In this document: positions 1 to 6,106 of the stretch, piece by piece
How positions within the stretch are numbered: the stretch's first letter is position 1
Layout: each line of letters begins with the position of its first letter
Source: SAR324 cluster bacterium
Lineage (GTDB): Bacteria > SAR324 > JACQKK01
Reading direction: 5' to 3'
Length of the DNA: 11,205 nt
Assembly: GCA_022572825.1 (NCBI GenBank)
Contig: JACZVE010000059.1
Location: forward strand, 1-11,205
Translations under genes and position numbers: made by a program
Notes under the pieces: generated by a model
What the model saw: the letters and a program-made list of their open reading frames with translations, nothing else
The model's database searches: none
What the model was told of the DNA's origin: nothing

Positions 1-517
1 GCCCGCGGGGTGGTCGGTCAAATCAGGCAAGCTCCCGAGAAACCCGCGGTCCGGCGATCACGACGCGCCCGATTGTGCCAGTTGGGCGCGCAACCCCTCA
101 GCGACGATAGAGTCGCCTCCGCGGTGTATCCTTAGCGTCGATCACCCATTCACCCGTGGTTCACCTGCCAAAGTTCTCTCCCAGCGGCCCCGTGCCTTAC
201 TCAAGCCAACGAATGACCTGCCAATTGGTTTTGGCCAGGCCGCAACCCTATCCATCGTGCAGCCGCGTAGGCGTGTCGCGATTCCACCGCGGTATGGAAA
301 GTCGTGAATTCGCTTACGAATATCCCAATTTTCACGTACGCACAATGCCAAAGCCAACGGCGGATTGCAATGAAAAAGCCGCCGCGACCACCGCGAGGCA
401 GCCTGCCGCCTGCTTCGGAGCCGATCGCCGACCGTTCGCGCTGTCGCACGGGAGCGGGGACGTGCAAGCCTGGCGAGCATCCGGGGTCGTGCGCAACCTG
501 AGTCCCGGCGCGGCAGG
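1..517. other. Non-coding or unassigned left end with two inverted repeats
   Basis: I recognise no gene in this stretch. Several short open frames exist on both strands, but they are Arg/Pro-rich, overlap each other and resemble no family I know. A plus-strand frame is open from base 1 to a TAG at 133-135, so the last 44 codons of an incoming gene are possible but not supported by any motif. Two adjacent inverted repeats are visible. CGCGCCC at 64-70 pairs with GGGCGCG at 84-90 across a 13-nt loop, and GCGAC at 101-105 pairs with GTCGC at 112-116 across a 6-nt loop. Neither is followed by a T-run on either strand, so they do not look like intrinsic terminators. I found no tRNA T-loop signature here. 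Confidence 0.4.
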
Positions 518-540
518 AAAAATCCCGGCGAAGCGGCGCC
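518..540 (-). terminator. Candidate intrinsic terminator after mraY
   Basis: Read on the minus strand, GGCG (540-537), a CCGCTT loop and CGCC (530-527) form a short stem, followed by GGGA and a run of five T (522-518). A further CGCC-GTGA-GGCG stem lies just upstream and shares bases with it. The site is about 50 bases past the mraY stop codon, the expected place for the end of the rpsB-to-mraY transcript. The stem is only 4 bp and the T-run is short, so termination strength is uncertain. Confidence 0.4.
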
Positions 541-591
541 TCACGGCGTGAAGGGGAGGGCTCGCGGGCATCCGCGACAAGCCGCCTGGCG

Positions 592-1848
592 TCAGCGCAC
601 CTTGAAATAGACGACCAGGGCCAGCACGAACAGCCAGATGGACATCATGTGCATGCGCCAGACGACCCGGCTATCCACATCGCCCGCACGAGTCAACTGA
701 TCCTGCACGCCTGGCGGCGTGATGCCGATGCGGCGCAGCAGGTCTACCCATACCGAAGCCACCCCGCGTTGCTCCTCCGGGAACGTCCACAGTGCCTGCA
801 GGTGATGATGATAGGGCGCCCTGTAGAAGAATCGCTTCCGTTCCGCGGCCTCGCGCCCTTTCAGCTGCATCATCACCTTGAAAAACAAGCGCTGAATGAT
901 GGTGGAAAGCGTGGTCAGCACGAATACACCGCCGACCAGCGGCAGGAACAGTTCGGCCTTGGCGAAGATAAACATGGTGGAGATGACGCTTCCCAGCGAC
1001 AGCGCACCCAGGTCGCCCAGGGTGATCATCGCGGGCGGGGCATTGAAGCGGAGAAATGCCAGCCCGGCGCTCAACACTGCCGCGGAGAGCACGACCAACT
1101 CCTTCAATTCTTCGGGCAGCGCCGGCAGCCGCAGCCTTTCGAAGAATTCGGGATTGCTGCCCGCATACGCCACGGCGGCGACGAATAAGGTGCAGGTGAG
1201 GACGGGCACGATGGCCAGCGAATCCATCCCGTCGGTGAGGTTTACCGCGTTGGCTCCGGCCACGATGATCACCACCATGAACGGAACGAACAGGTAGCGG
1301 GGCAGATAGGGATACCACCAGTCGAGCGGGATGAAGGGAACGACCAGGTGCCCGTCAATCTCAACGTAGAGGTACAATCCCACCACGACGGCCGTCGCCA
1401 CCCCGAACTCCAGTATCAACCGAGTGGTGCCGGAAATACCGTCCGCCTTGGTCGTATAGGACTTTTGCTCGGCCAGGCCTTGTTCGATCCGGCGTCGATG
1501 GCGAATTTTCTGTATATCGTCCACCGTCCCGATGGCCCCGAAGGCCAGCATAATCGCCAGCAGTGCCACGATGAACTGGTTGAGTTCCATCCAGCAGACG
1601 ATGGACACCAGAATCGCGAATATCAAAATCCCGCCACCCATGATGGGCTTACTGCCCGTGTAAGGCTTGACGCCCTGCTGGGGCTCGGAGAAGTCGGAGG
1701 TAATACCGACGCGTCGGAAATACCGGATCACCGGCGGCATCAGTGCCACTATGACCCAGTAGGTGGTGAGAAACGCGATGCCGCTGCGGAAAAAAACGGA
1801 CTTGAATATCTGATAGGGCCAGATGTCGTAAAATGCGTCCGCTAGCAT
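592..1848 (-). CDS. mraY: Phospho-N-acetylmuramoyl-pentapeptide-transferase (MraY), enlarged variant
   Basis: MraY transfers phospho-MurNAc-pentapeptide from UDP to undecaprenyl phosphate, making lipid I at the inner membrane. The 418-residue protein is strongly hydrophobic, with about ten membrane segments. Family landmarks are present: GTVDD with the Asp pair at 110-111, NAVNLTDGMD at 200-209, a GDLGALSLG block with Asp279, and the cytoplasmic HHH motif at 347-349, which favours MraY over WecA. Deviations are KPIMGGG where TPTMGG is usual, DGMDS instead of DGLDG, a longer first cytoplasmic loop around 114-140, and about 33 extra residues (361-393) between the HHH motif and the last helix. 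The family is usually near 360 residues. The ATG at 1848 gives the expected MraY-like N-terminus, but no clear Shine-Dalgarno precedes it. The gene follows frr after 161 bp instead of sitting in a dcw cluster. Family assignment is firm; activity of the variant is inferred. Confidence 0.93.
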   Translation of the reverse strand: MLADAFYDIWPYQIFKSVFFRSGIAFLTTYWVIVALMPPVIRYFRRVGITSDFSEPQQGVKPYTGSKPIMGGGILIFAILVSIVCWMELNQFIVALLAIMLAFGAIGTVDDIQKIRHRRRIEQGLAEQKSYTTKADGISGTTRLILEFGVATAVVVGLYLYVEIDGHLVVPFIPLDWWYPYLPRYLFVPFMVVIIVAGANAVNLTDGMDSLAIVPVLTCTLFVAAVAYAGSNPEFFERLRLPALPEELKELVVLSAAVLSAGLAFLRFNAPPAMITLGDLGALSLGSVISTMFIFAKAELFLPLVGGVFVLTTLSTIIQRLFFKVMMQLKGREAAERKRFFYRAPYHHHLQALWTFPEEQRGVASVWVDLLRRIGITPPGVQDQLTRAGDVDSRVVWRMHMMSIWLFVLALVVYFKVR

Positions 1849-2009
1849 GGATGGGAAGGGATGAGGCCGGGCACCGGGCGAGGGATGCGCCGTCGTGCGT
1901 CCGGAAGTGTGTCACCGCGATGCGCTGCGTGGACTCAACCGGCATTGAGGCCATAGTGGCGAAGCGCGCCGCCTGATTCACGGATTTTTCGTGCCGGCCG
2001 CGTAGCGGA

Positions 2010-2567
2010 TCACACGGTCATCAGGGCCTGCTCTTTGCTCTTGATCAACTCATCGATCCGCTTGATGTGCGTGTCGGTCGAGGACTGGATTTTATCCTGA
2101 GCCGATTTTTCCTCATCCTGGGAGATTTCCTTGTTTTTTTCCAGCTTTTTCACCTGATCGTTGGCGTCACGGCGAATGTTGCGGATCGCGATCTTGCCAT
2201 CCTCGCCGAGCTTGCGCACGTGTTTTACCAACTCCTTGCGCCGCTCCTCGGTGAGCACGGGAATAGGCACGCGGATCACACCGCCGTCCAACATCGAATG
2301 AAGACCCAGGGCGGTGGAGTTGATGCCCTTTTCAATCGACTTGGCCGAGGAGGGGTCAAAGGGCGTGACGGTTATGAGCTGGGGATCGGGTGTATTGATG
2401 GTGGCCAGTTGATGCAGAGGGGTCGGCGTGCCGTAGTAGTCCACCATGACCGGTTTAAGGAAGTCGGCGGAGGCGCGGCCCGTTCGCACAGCGGACAATT
2501 CCTGCCCGATCACCTCAACCGTGTTGTTCATCTTGCGATTCACCCCGGCATGGACATCGGCTAACAT
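2010..2567 (-). CDS. frr: Ribosome recycling factor (RRF)
   Basis: RRF acts with EF-G to split post-termination ribosomes so that subunits can be reused. The start chosen here gives 185 residues, the canonical length. Recognisable blocks are VRTGRAS near residues 28-34, the YYGTPTPLHQLATI stretch that follows, and TEERRKELVKHVRKLGEDGK in the C-terminal half, with the basic helix and coiled-coil end typical of the family. The reading frame stays open 24 codons further upstream, reaching a TTG at 2639, but the ATG at 2567 has an excellent GGAGGT seven to eight bases ahead and begins at the usual RRF N-terminus. The gene lies 141 bp after pyrH and 161 bp before mraY, in the conserved rpsB-tsf-pyrH-frr order. 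Nothing in the protein looks damaged. Confidence 0.96.
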   Translation of the reverse strand: MLADVHAGVNRKMNNTVEVIGQELSAVRTGRASADFLKPVMVDYYGTPTPLHQLATINTPDPQLITVTPFDPSSAKSIEKGINSTALGLHSMLDGGVIRVPIPVLTEERRKELVKHVRKLGEDGKIAIRNIRRDANDQVKKLEKNKEISQDEEKSAQDKIQSSTDTHIKRIDELIKSKEQALMTV

Positions 2568-2573
2568 TCTTCC

Positions 2574-2579
2574 ACCTCC
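2574..2579 (-). promoter_or_regulatory. Shine-Dalgarno that sets the frr start
   Basis: The minus strand reads GGAGGT here, inside a GGGGGAGGTGG context, with GGAAGA before the ATG at 2567-2565. It is a near-perfect ribosome-binding site. It argues against the longer reading from 2639 or 2633, which would add 24 or 22 unconserved residues and has no comparable site close upstream. Confidence 0.8.
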
Positions 2580-2708
2580 CCCGACAGATTCGGACATTGC
2601 CTTCGCGAGGATTTCCGTCTGGTTATGTCGCATCGGCAATTCGTGTGGGTTCCCTCCAGCGAGGATTCGCGGTTACAACGCGCCGTCAAAATACCCGCTC
2701 CGGCAGCC

Positions 2709-3419
2709 CTAGTGAACGATTGTACCCACCCTTTCTCCCGCCACCGCGGCGGTCAGCGCGCAGCTTCCGCCAATGTCCAGCACCAGGATGGGTATGGAGT
2801 TGTCCTTGCAAAAGGCCACGGCAGTTGCATCCATCACGCCCAGATCCTGGCTCAGCACCTCGTTGTAGGCCAACGATTCGAAGCGTACGGCATCGGGAAA
2901 CTTGGCCGGGTCCTTGTCGTAGATGCCATCCACCTTGGTGGCCTTGATCAAAACCTGCGCACTCATCTCCGAGGCCCGCAAGGCTGCGGCCGTATCCGTC
3001 GTAAAATACGGGTTGCCCGTGCCCGCCGCGAAGATGACGACCCGCTTCTTCTCCAGGTGGCGGTCTGCCCGGCGTTTTATGTACAGCTCGGCGATGGAGC
3101 GAATTTCAATCGCGGTCATCACGCGGGTTTGCACGCCATGCCTTTCCAGCGCGTCCTGCATGCAGATGGCGTTGATGACCGTGGCCAGCATCCCCATGTG
3201 ATCGGCCGCAATGCGGTCCATGCCTGGCGGCGCAGAGGAAGTGCCGCGGAAAATGTTGCCTCCCCCGACGACCAGGCCCAAGTGTACGCCCAGCCGGCTG
3301 ACTTCCACCACCTGGGCGGCCAGCTTGTTGATGGCGGTGTAATCAAAGCCGCTGCCCGCCTTGCCGCCGAAGATCTCGCCGCTTAATTTGAGCAGGACGC
3401 GCGTATACTTCACGGTCAA
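2709..3419 (-). CDS. pyrH: UMP kinase (uridylate kinase)
   Basis: PyrH phosphorylates UMP to UDP with ATP, a committed step of pyrimidine nucleotide supply, and in bacteria is a hexamer of the amino acid kinase fold. The 236-residue length is normal. Family motifs are KLSGE at 11-15, the glycine-rich GGGNIFRG at 52-59, DHMGMLAT at 73-80, the GTGNPYFTTD nucleotide/phosphate region at 133-142, and KVDGIYDKDP at 162-171. The start is uncertain. TTG at 3419 has GGGAG about ten bases upstream, while GTG at 3413 would remove two residues and gives a more usual MKYTRVLLKLSGE opening but places GGGAG too far away. There is no ATG at this end. The gene starts 43 bp after tsf and precedes frr, the standard order. 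Bacterial PyrH is commonly controlled by UTP and GTP, but nothing about that can be read from this sequence. Confidence 0.95.
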   Translation of the reverse strand: MTVKYTRVLLKLSGEIFGGKAGSGFDYTAINKLAAQVVEVSRLGVHLGLVVGGGNIFRGTSSAPPGMDRIAADHMGMLATVINAICMQDALERHGVQTRVMTAIEIRSIAELYIKRRADRHLEKKRVVIFAAGTGNPYFTTDTAAALRASEMSAQVLIKATKVDGIYDKDPAKFPDAVRFESLAYNEVLSQDLGVMDATAVAFCKDNSIPILVLDIGGSCALTAAVAGERVGTIVH

Positions 3420-3462
3420 GGTTCACTTGCTCCCAGGTTGAGCGGGAGGGATATGCGAGCGG

Positions 3463-4317
3463 CTAAATCTGGAACTTGACGAAGCGGTCGACCGCGAGGT
3501 TGGCCCCCAGGGGTTCGCCGTTCTCGCCCAGGAGTTGCTTTACCGTCTTGCCGGGCTCCTTCACGAACGGCTGTTCGAGAAGCGTATTTTCCTTGATGAA
3601 CCGGCTCAACCGTCCTTGCACCATCTTGTCGACAATGTCGGCCGGCTTTCCGGATTCCAGGGCCTGGGCGGTAAGAATCTCCTTTTCCTTTGCAATCAGC
3701 GCCGGGTCGATATCCTCGCCTCGGATTGCACTGACCTGCGAAGCCGCAACGTGCATGGCCAGATCCTTGGGTAGCACATCCAGGGCGTCTCCGGCCACCG
3801 CCTTGTCGCTGCGCAGTGCCACCAGCACCCCGATCTTCCGATTGGAATGCACATAGCCCCCGACGGCGCCCTCGCCGACCAGGTCGATGCGGGCCGCCTC
3901 GGCGAGCTGCAGGTTTTCGCCCAGCTTGCCGATGGTTTCCGCGATCAGCTCGCCCACCGTACCCCGCCCCTCCAGCAGCTTCTGAGCTGCGACATCGCCG
4001 GCACCGCGCGCCAGCACCTGCCCCGCCAGGGTATCGAGCAGCGCCAGGAACGCCTCGTTGCGCGCCACGAAATCCGTTTCGCAGGACAGCTTCACGATCG
4101 CGGCGATCTTGCGGTCAGCGGAAATGCGGATCGCAATACCACCTTCATGGGTTTGACGAGCCGACTTGATTCGCGCGATGGCAATGCCTTTTTTGCGGAG
4201 ATAATCCTTGGCCGACTCCATGTCGCCGCCCACCTCCTCCAGCGCTCTTTTGCAATCCATCATGCCGGCCCCCGTGGCCGCGCGCAGTTCCATAACTTCT
4301 GATGCACTGATCGCCAT
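3463..4317 (-). CDS. tsf: Elongation factor Ts
   Basis: EF-Ts is the nucleotide-exchange factor that releases GDP from EF-Tu during elongation. The product has 284 residues, the usual full length. The N-terminal UBA-like domain shows LRAATGAGMMDCKRAL at about 11-26, and the EF-Tu contact motif TDFVARN lies at 81-87. Two core repeats follow, including IGVLVAL near 162-168 and AMHVAASQ at 187-194. The C-terminal region includes QPFVKEPGKTVKQLL near 249-263. The ATG at 4317 is chosen because GGAGGAG sits eight bases upstream and because the protein starts at the family N-terminus. The frame is open further upstream to 4815, but there it only reads rpsB repeat DNA in the wrong frame. The gene begins 37 bp after the rpsB stop codon, so the two are surely co-transcribed. 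Confidence 0.96.
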   Translation of the reverse strand: MAISASEVMELRAATGAGMMDCKRALEEVGGDMESAKDYLRKKGIAIARIKSARQTHEGGIAIRISADRKIAAIVKLSCETDFVARNEAFLALLDTLAGQVLARGAGDVAAQKLLEGRGTVGELIAETIGKLGENLQLAEAARIDLVGEGAVGGYVHSNRKIGVLVALRSDKAVAGDALDVLPKDLAMHVAASQVSAIRGEDIDPALIAKEKEILTAQALESGKPADIVDKMVQGRLSRFIKENTLLEQPFVKEPGKTVKQLLGENGEPLGANLAVDRFVKFQI

Positions 4318-4325
4318 GCGGCGCT

Positions 4326-4332
4326 CTCCTCC
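4326..4332 (-). promoter_or_regulatory. Shine-Dalgarno for tsf
   Basis: The minus strand reads GGAGGAG with eight bases to the ATG at 4317. It sits in the 37-bp rpsB-tsf gap and supports 4317 over any upstream start within rpsB. Confidence 0.75.
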
Positions 4333-4354
4333 ACTTACAGTCCGGTTGGGGGGA

Positions 4355-5500
4355 TTACTCCTTGATATTCTCCGCGCTCGCTTCGACGGACGCATCGGTG
4401 GCCTTATCCTGGCTGTCCGCAGCAGCATCCGCGCTGGGCGCGGCGTCCACTTCCTGGCTGGCTGTGGCCGCTTCCGCCGGGGTGGCCCCGCCCATCTCCG
4501 CGCCACTGTCGGCGGGCGGCACCGCGATGGGCGGGTCGGCCGGGGGCGACACATCGGGGGCGGCAGGTTCCGGCGCGGCGGTTGGCTGCGACACATCGGG
4601 GGCGGCAGATTGCGGCGCGGCAGTCGGCTGCGACACGTCGGGGGCGGCAGGTTCCGGCGCGGCGGTCGGCTGCGACACGTCGGGGGCGGCAGGTTCCGTG
4701 GCAGCGGCCGCCGGCTCGGCCCCGAGCGCCGCCTCCTGTTCCCGGGCCGCACGGGCACCCCGAGCCCGCGCTGTCCTGGGGCGCTCGGTGGACCCCGTGC
4801 GGGCCTCGGCCTCATGGAGCGCGCGACCTTCCATCACCGCGTTTGCGATCGTGGCGGTGAACAGTTGGATGGCGCCGATGGCGTCGTCGTTGCCGGGAAT
4901 TATGTAATCGATATTGTCCGGATCGCAGTTGCTGTCCACGACCGCGACGATGGGAACGGCCAGTTTCTGCGCCTCCTTAATGGCAATGCGCTCTTTTTTG
5001 CAGTCGATGACAAACACGGCCCCAGGCAGTTTGCGCATCTCCTTGATGCCTCCCAGGGCCTTTTCCAGCTTGACGCGCTTCTTTTCCAGCTTGAGGGCCT
5101 CTTTTTTGATGATTCCCTCGTAAAGCCCTTCTTCGCCGCGCTGATCCTCCAGCTTTTTCAGATATCCGATCGATTGCTTGACCGTATTGAAATTGGTCAG
5201 CAGTCCGCCCAACCAGCGCTCGTTGATATAAAAGCTGTTGGAGCGCAGCGCCTCTTCACGGATGATCACGCGCGCCTGCAGCTTCGTGCCGACAAACAGC
5301 ACGGGCTCACCCCTGGCGCACAGATCGCGAACGAACTCGTAAGCCTCCTTGAGCATCCGCAGGCTTTTCTGCAGATCGATGATGTGAACGCCATGCTTGG
5401 TGCCGTATATGTACGGCCTCATTTTGGGATTCCAGCGCCGGGTCTGATGACCGTAGTGCACGCCGGCTTCGATGAACTGCTTCATCGATACGACAGCCAT
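4355..5500 (-). CDS. rpsB: 30S ribosomal protein S2 with a long Ala/Pro-rich repeat extension
   Basis: S2 joins the 30S subunit late and helps dock S1. Residues 1-235 or so are a normal S2: MKQFIEAGVHYGHQTRRWNP at 6-25, the GTKHGVHIIDL block at 33-43, FVGTK at 69-73, NERWLGGLLTNF at 93-104, PGAVFVIDCKKE at 159-170, and a DPDNIDYIIPGNDDAIGAI block at 193-211. The family is typically 230-260 residues, but this protein runs to 381. Residues 236-256 are Arg/Ala-rich, 269-320 are nearly four copies of a 14-residue unit (EPAAPDVSQPTAAP), and the last 60 residues are acidic, rich in Ala, Asp, Glu and Ser. The tail looks disordered and flexible. The ATG at 5500 starts a typical S2 N-terminus, with a GGAG ten bases upstream. 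It is the first gene of the rpsB-tsf-pyrH-frr-mraY run. Confidence 0.96.
   Translation of the reverse strand: MAVVSMKQFIEAGVHYGHQTRRWNPKMRPYIYGTKHGVHIIDLQKSLRMLKEAYEFVRDLCARGEPVLFVGTKLQARVIIREEALRSNSFYINERWLGGLLTNFNTVKQSIGYLKKLEDQRGEEGLYEGIIKKEALKLEKKRVKLEKALGGIKEMRKLPGAVFVIDCKKERIAIKEAQKLAVPIVAVVDSNCDPDNIDYIIPGNDDAIGAIQLFTATIANAVMEGRALHEAEARTGSTERPRTARARGARAAREQEAALGAEPAAAATEPAAPDVSQPTAAPEPAAPDVSQPTAAPQSAAPDVSQPTAAPEPAAPDVSPPADPPIAVPPADSGAEMGGATPAEAATASQEVDAAPSADAAADSQDKATDASVEASAENIKE
4541..4696 (-). repeat. Tandem 42-bp repeat inside rpsB (3.7 copies)
   Basis: The DNA has a 42-bp period, seen on the plus strand as repeated cgacac(a/g)tcgggggcggcag units. Read in the rpsB frame it gives EPAAPDVSQPTAAP twice exactly, then a copy starting QS, then a partial copy ending DVSPP. 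Copies differ at only a few positions, which points to recent expansion by slippage or unequal recombination. The unit length is a multiple of three, so copy-number change keeps the frame. Confidence 0.92.
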
Positions 5501-5775
5501 ATGCGGCGAACTCCGATTGTGGGAAAGGCGCGGTGCGGAGCGACAACGCCTTGCGATTATTGGCGCAGGCTGCCTTCTACGGCGGCATGCAGGGAAGCGT
5601 CCCGTCGGACGCGCCTGCCGGCAGCCGTGACAGCCTTATCTCCTGAAGCGCGCGCTGCGCGCGGATTTGGGGCCGGTCTGGCCGTCGATTGCGAACAACT
5701 CGGCCGGGCGTGCTCGCCCGGCCACGCTTTTGATTTTATGAACCTCTCAGACTATCGGGGAATTGGCGGATTTAC
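5501..5775 (-). promoter_or_regulatory. Structured non-coding leader upstream of rpsB
   Basis: No convincing gene lies between the rpsB start and position 5775, but the region is full of self-complementarity. GGCTGCC (5568-5574) can pair with GGCAGCC (5620-5626), enclosing a perfect 6-bp hairpin GCGTCC-CGTC-GGACGC (5597-5612). A near-palindrome CGCGCGC-T-GCGCGCG lies at 5649-5663, and a perfect 9-bp stem with a 4-nt loop lies at 5702-5723. Ribosomal protein operons, including rpsB in some bacteria, are known to be controlled by binding of a product to a leader RNA. A similar role here is inference from position and folding potential. I could not match a named leader family. Confidence 0.4.
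5702..5737 (+). terminator. Terminator-like hairpin reading rightwards, opposite to the genes
   Basis: GGCCGGGCG (5702-5710), loop TGCT, CGCCCGGCC (5715-5723) is a perfect 9-bp GC stem. On the plus strand it is followed by ACGC and then TTTTGATTTT, a plausible though offset intrinsic terminator. On the minus strand, the direction of the neighbouring genes, it is followed by GAGTTGTTCG, a much poorer U-tract. It may end an antisense transcript, or it may simply be a structural element of the rpsB leader. Confidence 0.35.
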
Positions 5776-5782
5776 AAGACCA

Positions 5783-5788
5783 AGTATA
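5783..5788 (-). promoter_or_regulatory. Possible -10 element for the rpsB operon
   Basis: The minus strand reads TATACT, one mismatch from TATAAT, in an AT-richer patch. I see no good -35 hexamer at the right distance: TGGAGC 16 bases upstream matches TTGACA at only three positions. If used, it would give a leader of about 275 nt before rpsB, containing the hairpins described for that region. Confidence 0.25.
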
Positions 5789-6061
5789 CAGCCGAAAAAA
5801 TCCCGCTCCATATCGAATGTACTGGAAAATCCCTCCCCTGCGCCAAGGAGGACCCTTCCCGCAGGTGAGCCTGAACTCGCCCAGGTGAGATGGCCGTTTA
5901 CCCGCCCGAAGAGACCGGGCCGCGGTGCAGATTTGGAACCCGTTCATCTGTACATCCTCAAACGTTTCTTGAGAGCTCTACATAAATGGCGATGCAGTCG
6001 CTTTTTCCACAGATTGCGCGGATTACGGCGATCTCTTTATCAGGTGCCTATCTCCTTTGCT

Positions 6062-6094
6062 CAGAAAGCCACCCGTGTAGTTCGGGCTTGGGTG
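6062..6094 (-). terminator. Weak terminator candidate after secA
   Basis: On the minus strand AAGCC (6089-6085) can pair with GGCTT (6070-6066), with an inner CG/CG pair. An alternative CACCC/GGGTG pairing exists (6094-6090 with 6074-6070). It is followed by TCTGAG only. It lies 13 bases past the secA stop, the expected place, but the stem is bulged and the T-run poor. Confidence 0.2.
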
Positions 6095-6106
6095 TTTGTT
6101 TTCGTT

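Larger units (their letters stand above)
5776..6106. other. Intergenic region between secA and the rpsB leader, with hairpins
   Basis: I see no convincing gene here. A perfect 6-bp outer stem CCTGCG (5837-5842)/CGCAGG (5860-5865) encloses an inner AAGG/CCTT stem (5845-5848 with 5854-5857), separated by a symmetric CC/CC internal loop. CAGGTGAG is repeated at 5862-5869 and 5882-5889. On the minus strand a GAGG lies eight bases before an ATG at 5947 that opens a 66-codon frame to 5747, but its sequence is basic, Cys- and Trp-containing and resembles nothing I know. It is unlikely to be a gene. A weak terminator candidate for secA lies near the right end. Confidence 0.4.

Noticed and set aside
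142..580. Several 65-131 codon frames on both strands in the left end
   Set aside because: They overlap one another, have biased Arg/Pro composition and no motifs, and the region looks intergenic.
4318..4815. 166-residue N-terminal extension of EF-Ts
   Set aside because: It is the rpsB repeat DNA read out of frame, and the real start has GGAGGAG eight bases upstream.
5820..5900. A possible small SRP RNA, suggested by a GGGAAGGG stretch on the minus strand
   Set aside because: The conserved SRP apical loop pattern (GGAAGG followed by AGCAG) and the flanking paired bases are absent.
5747..5947. 66-codon minus-strand frame with a GAGG eight bases before its ATG
   Set aside because: The product has no recognisable family and overlaps hairpins and a possible rpsB promoter; one modest ribosome-binding site is not enough.
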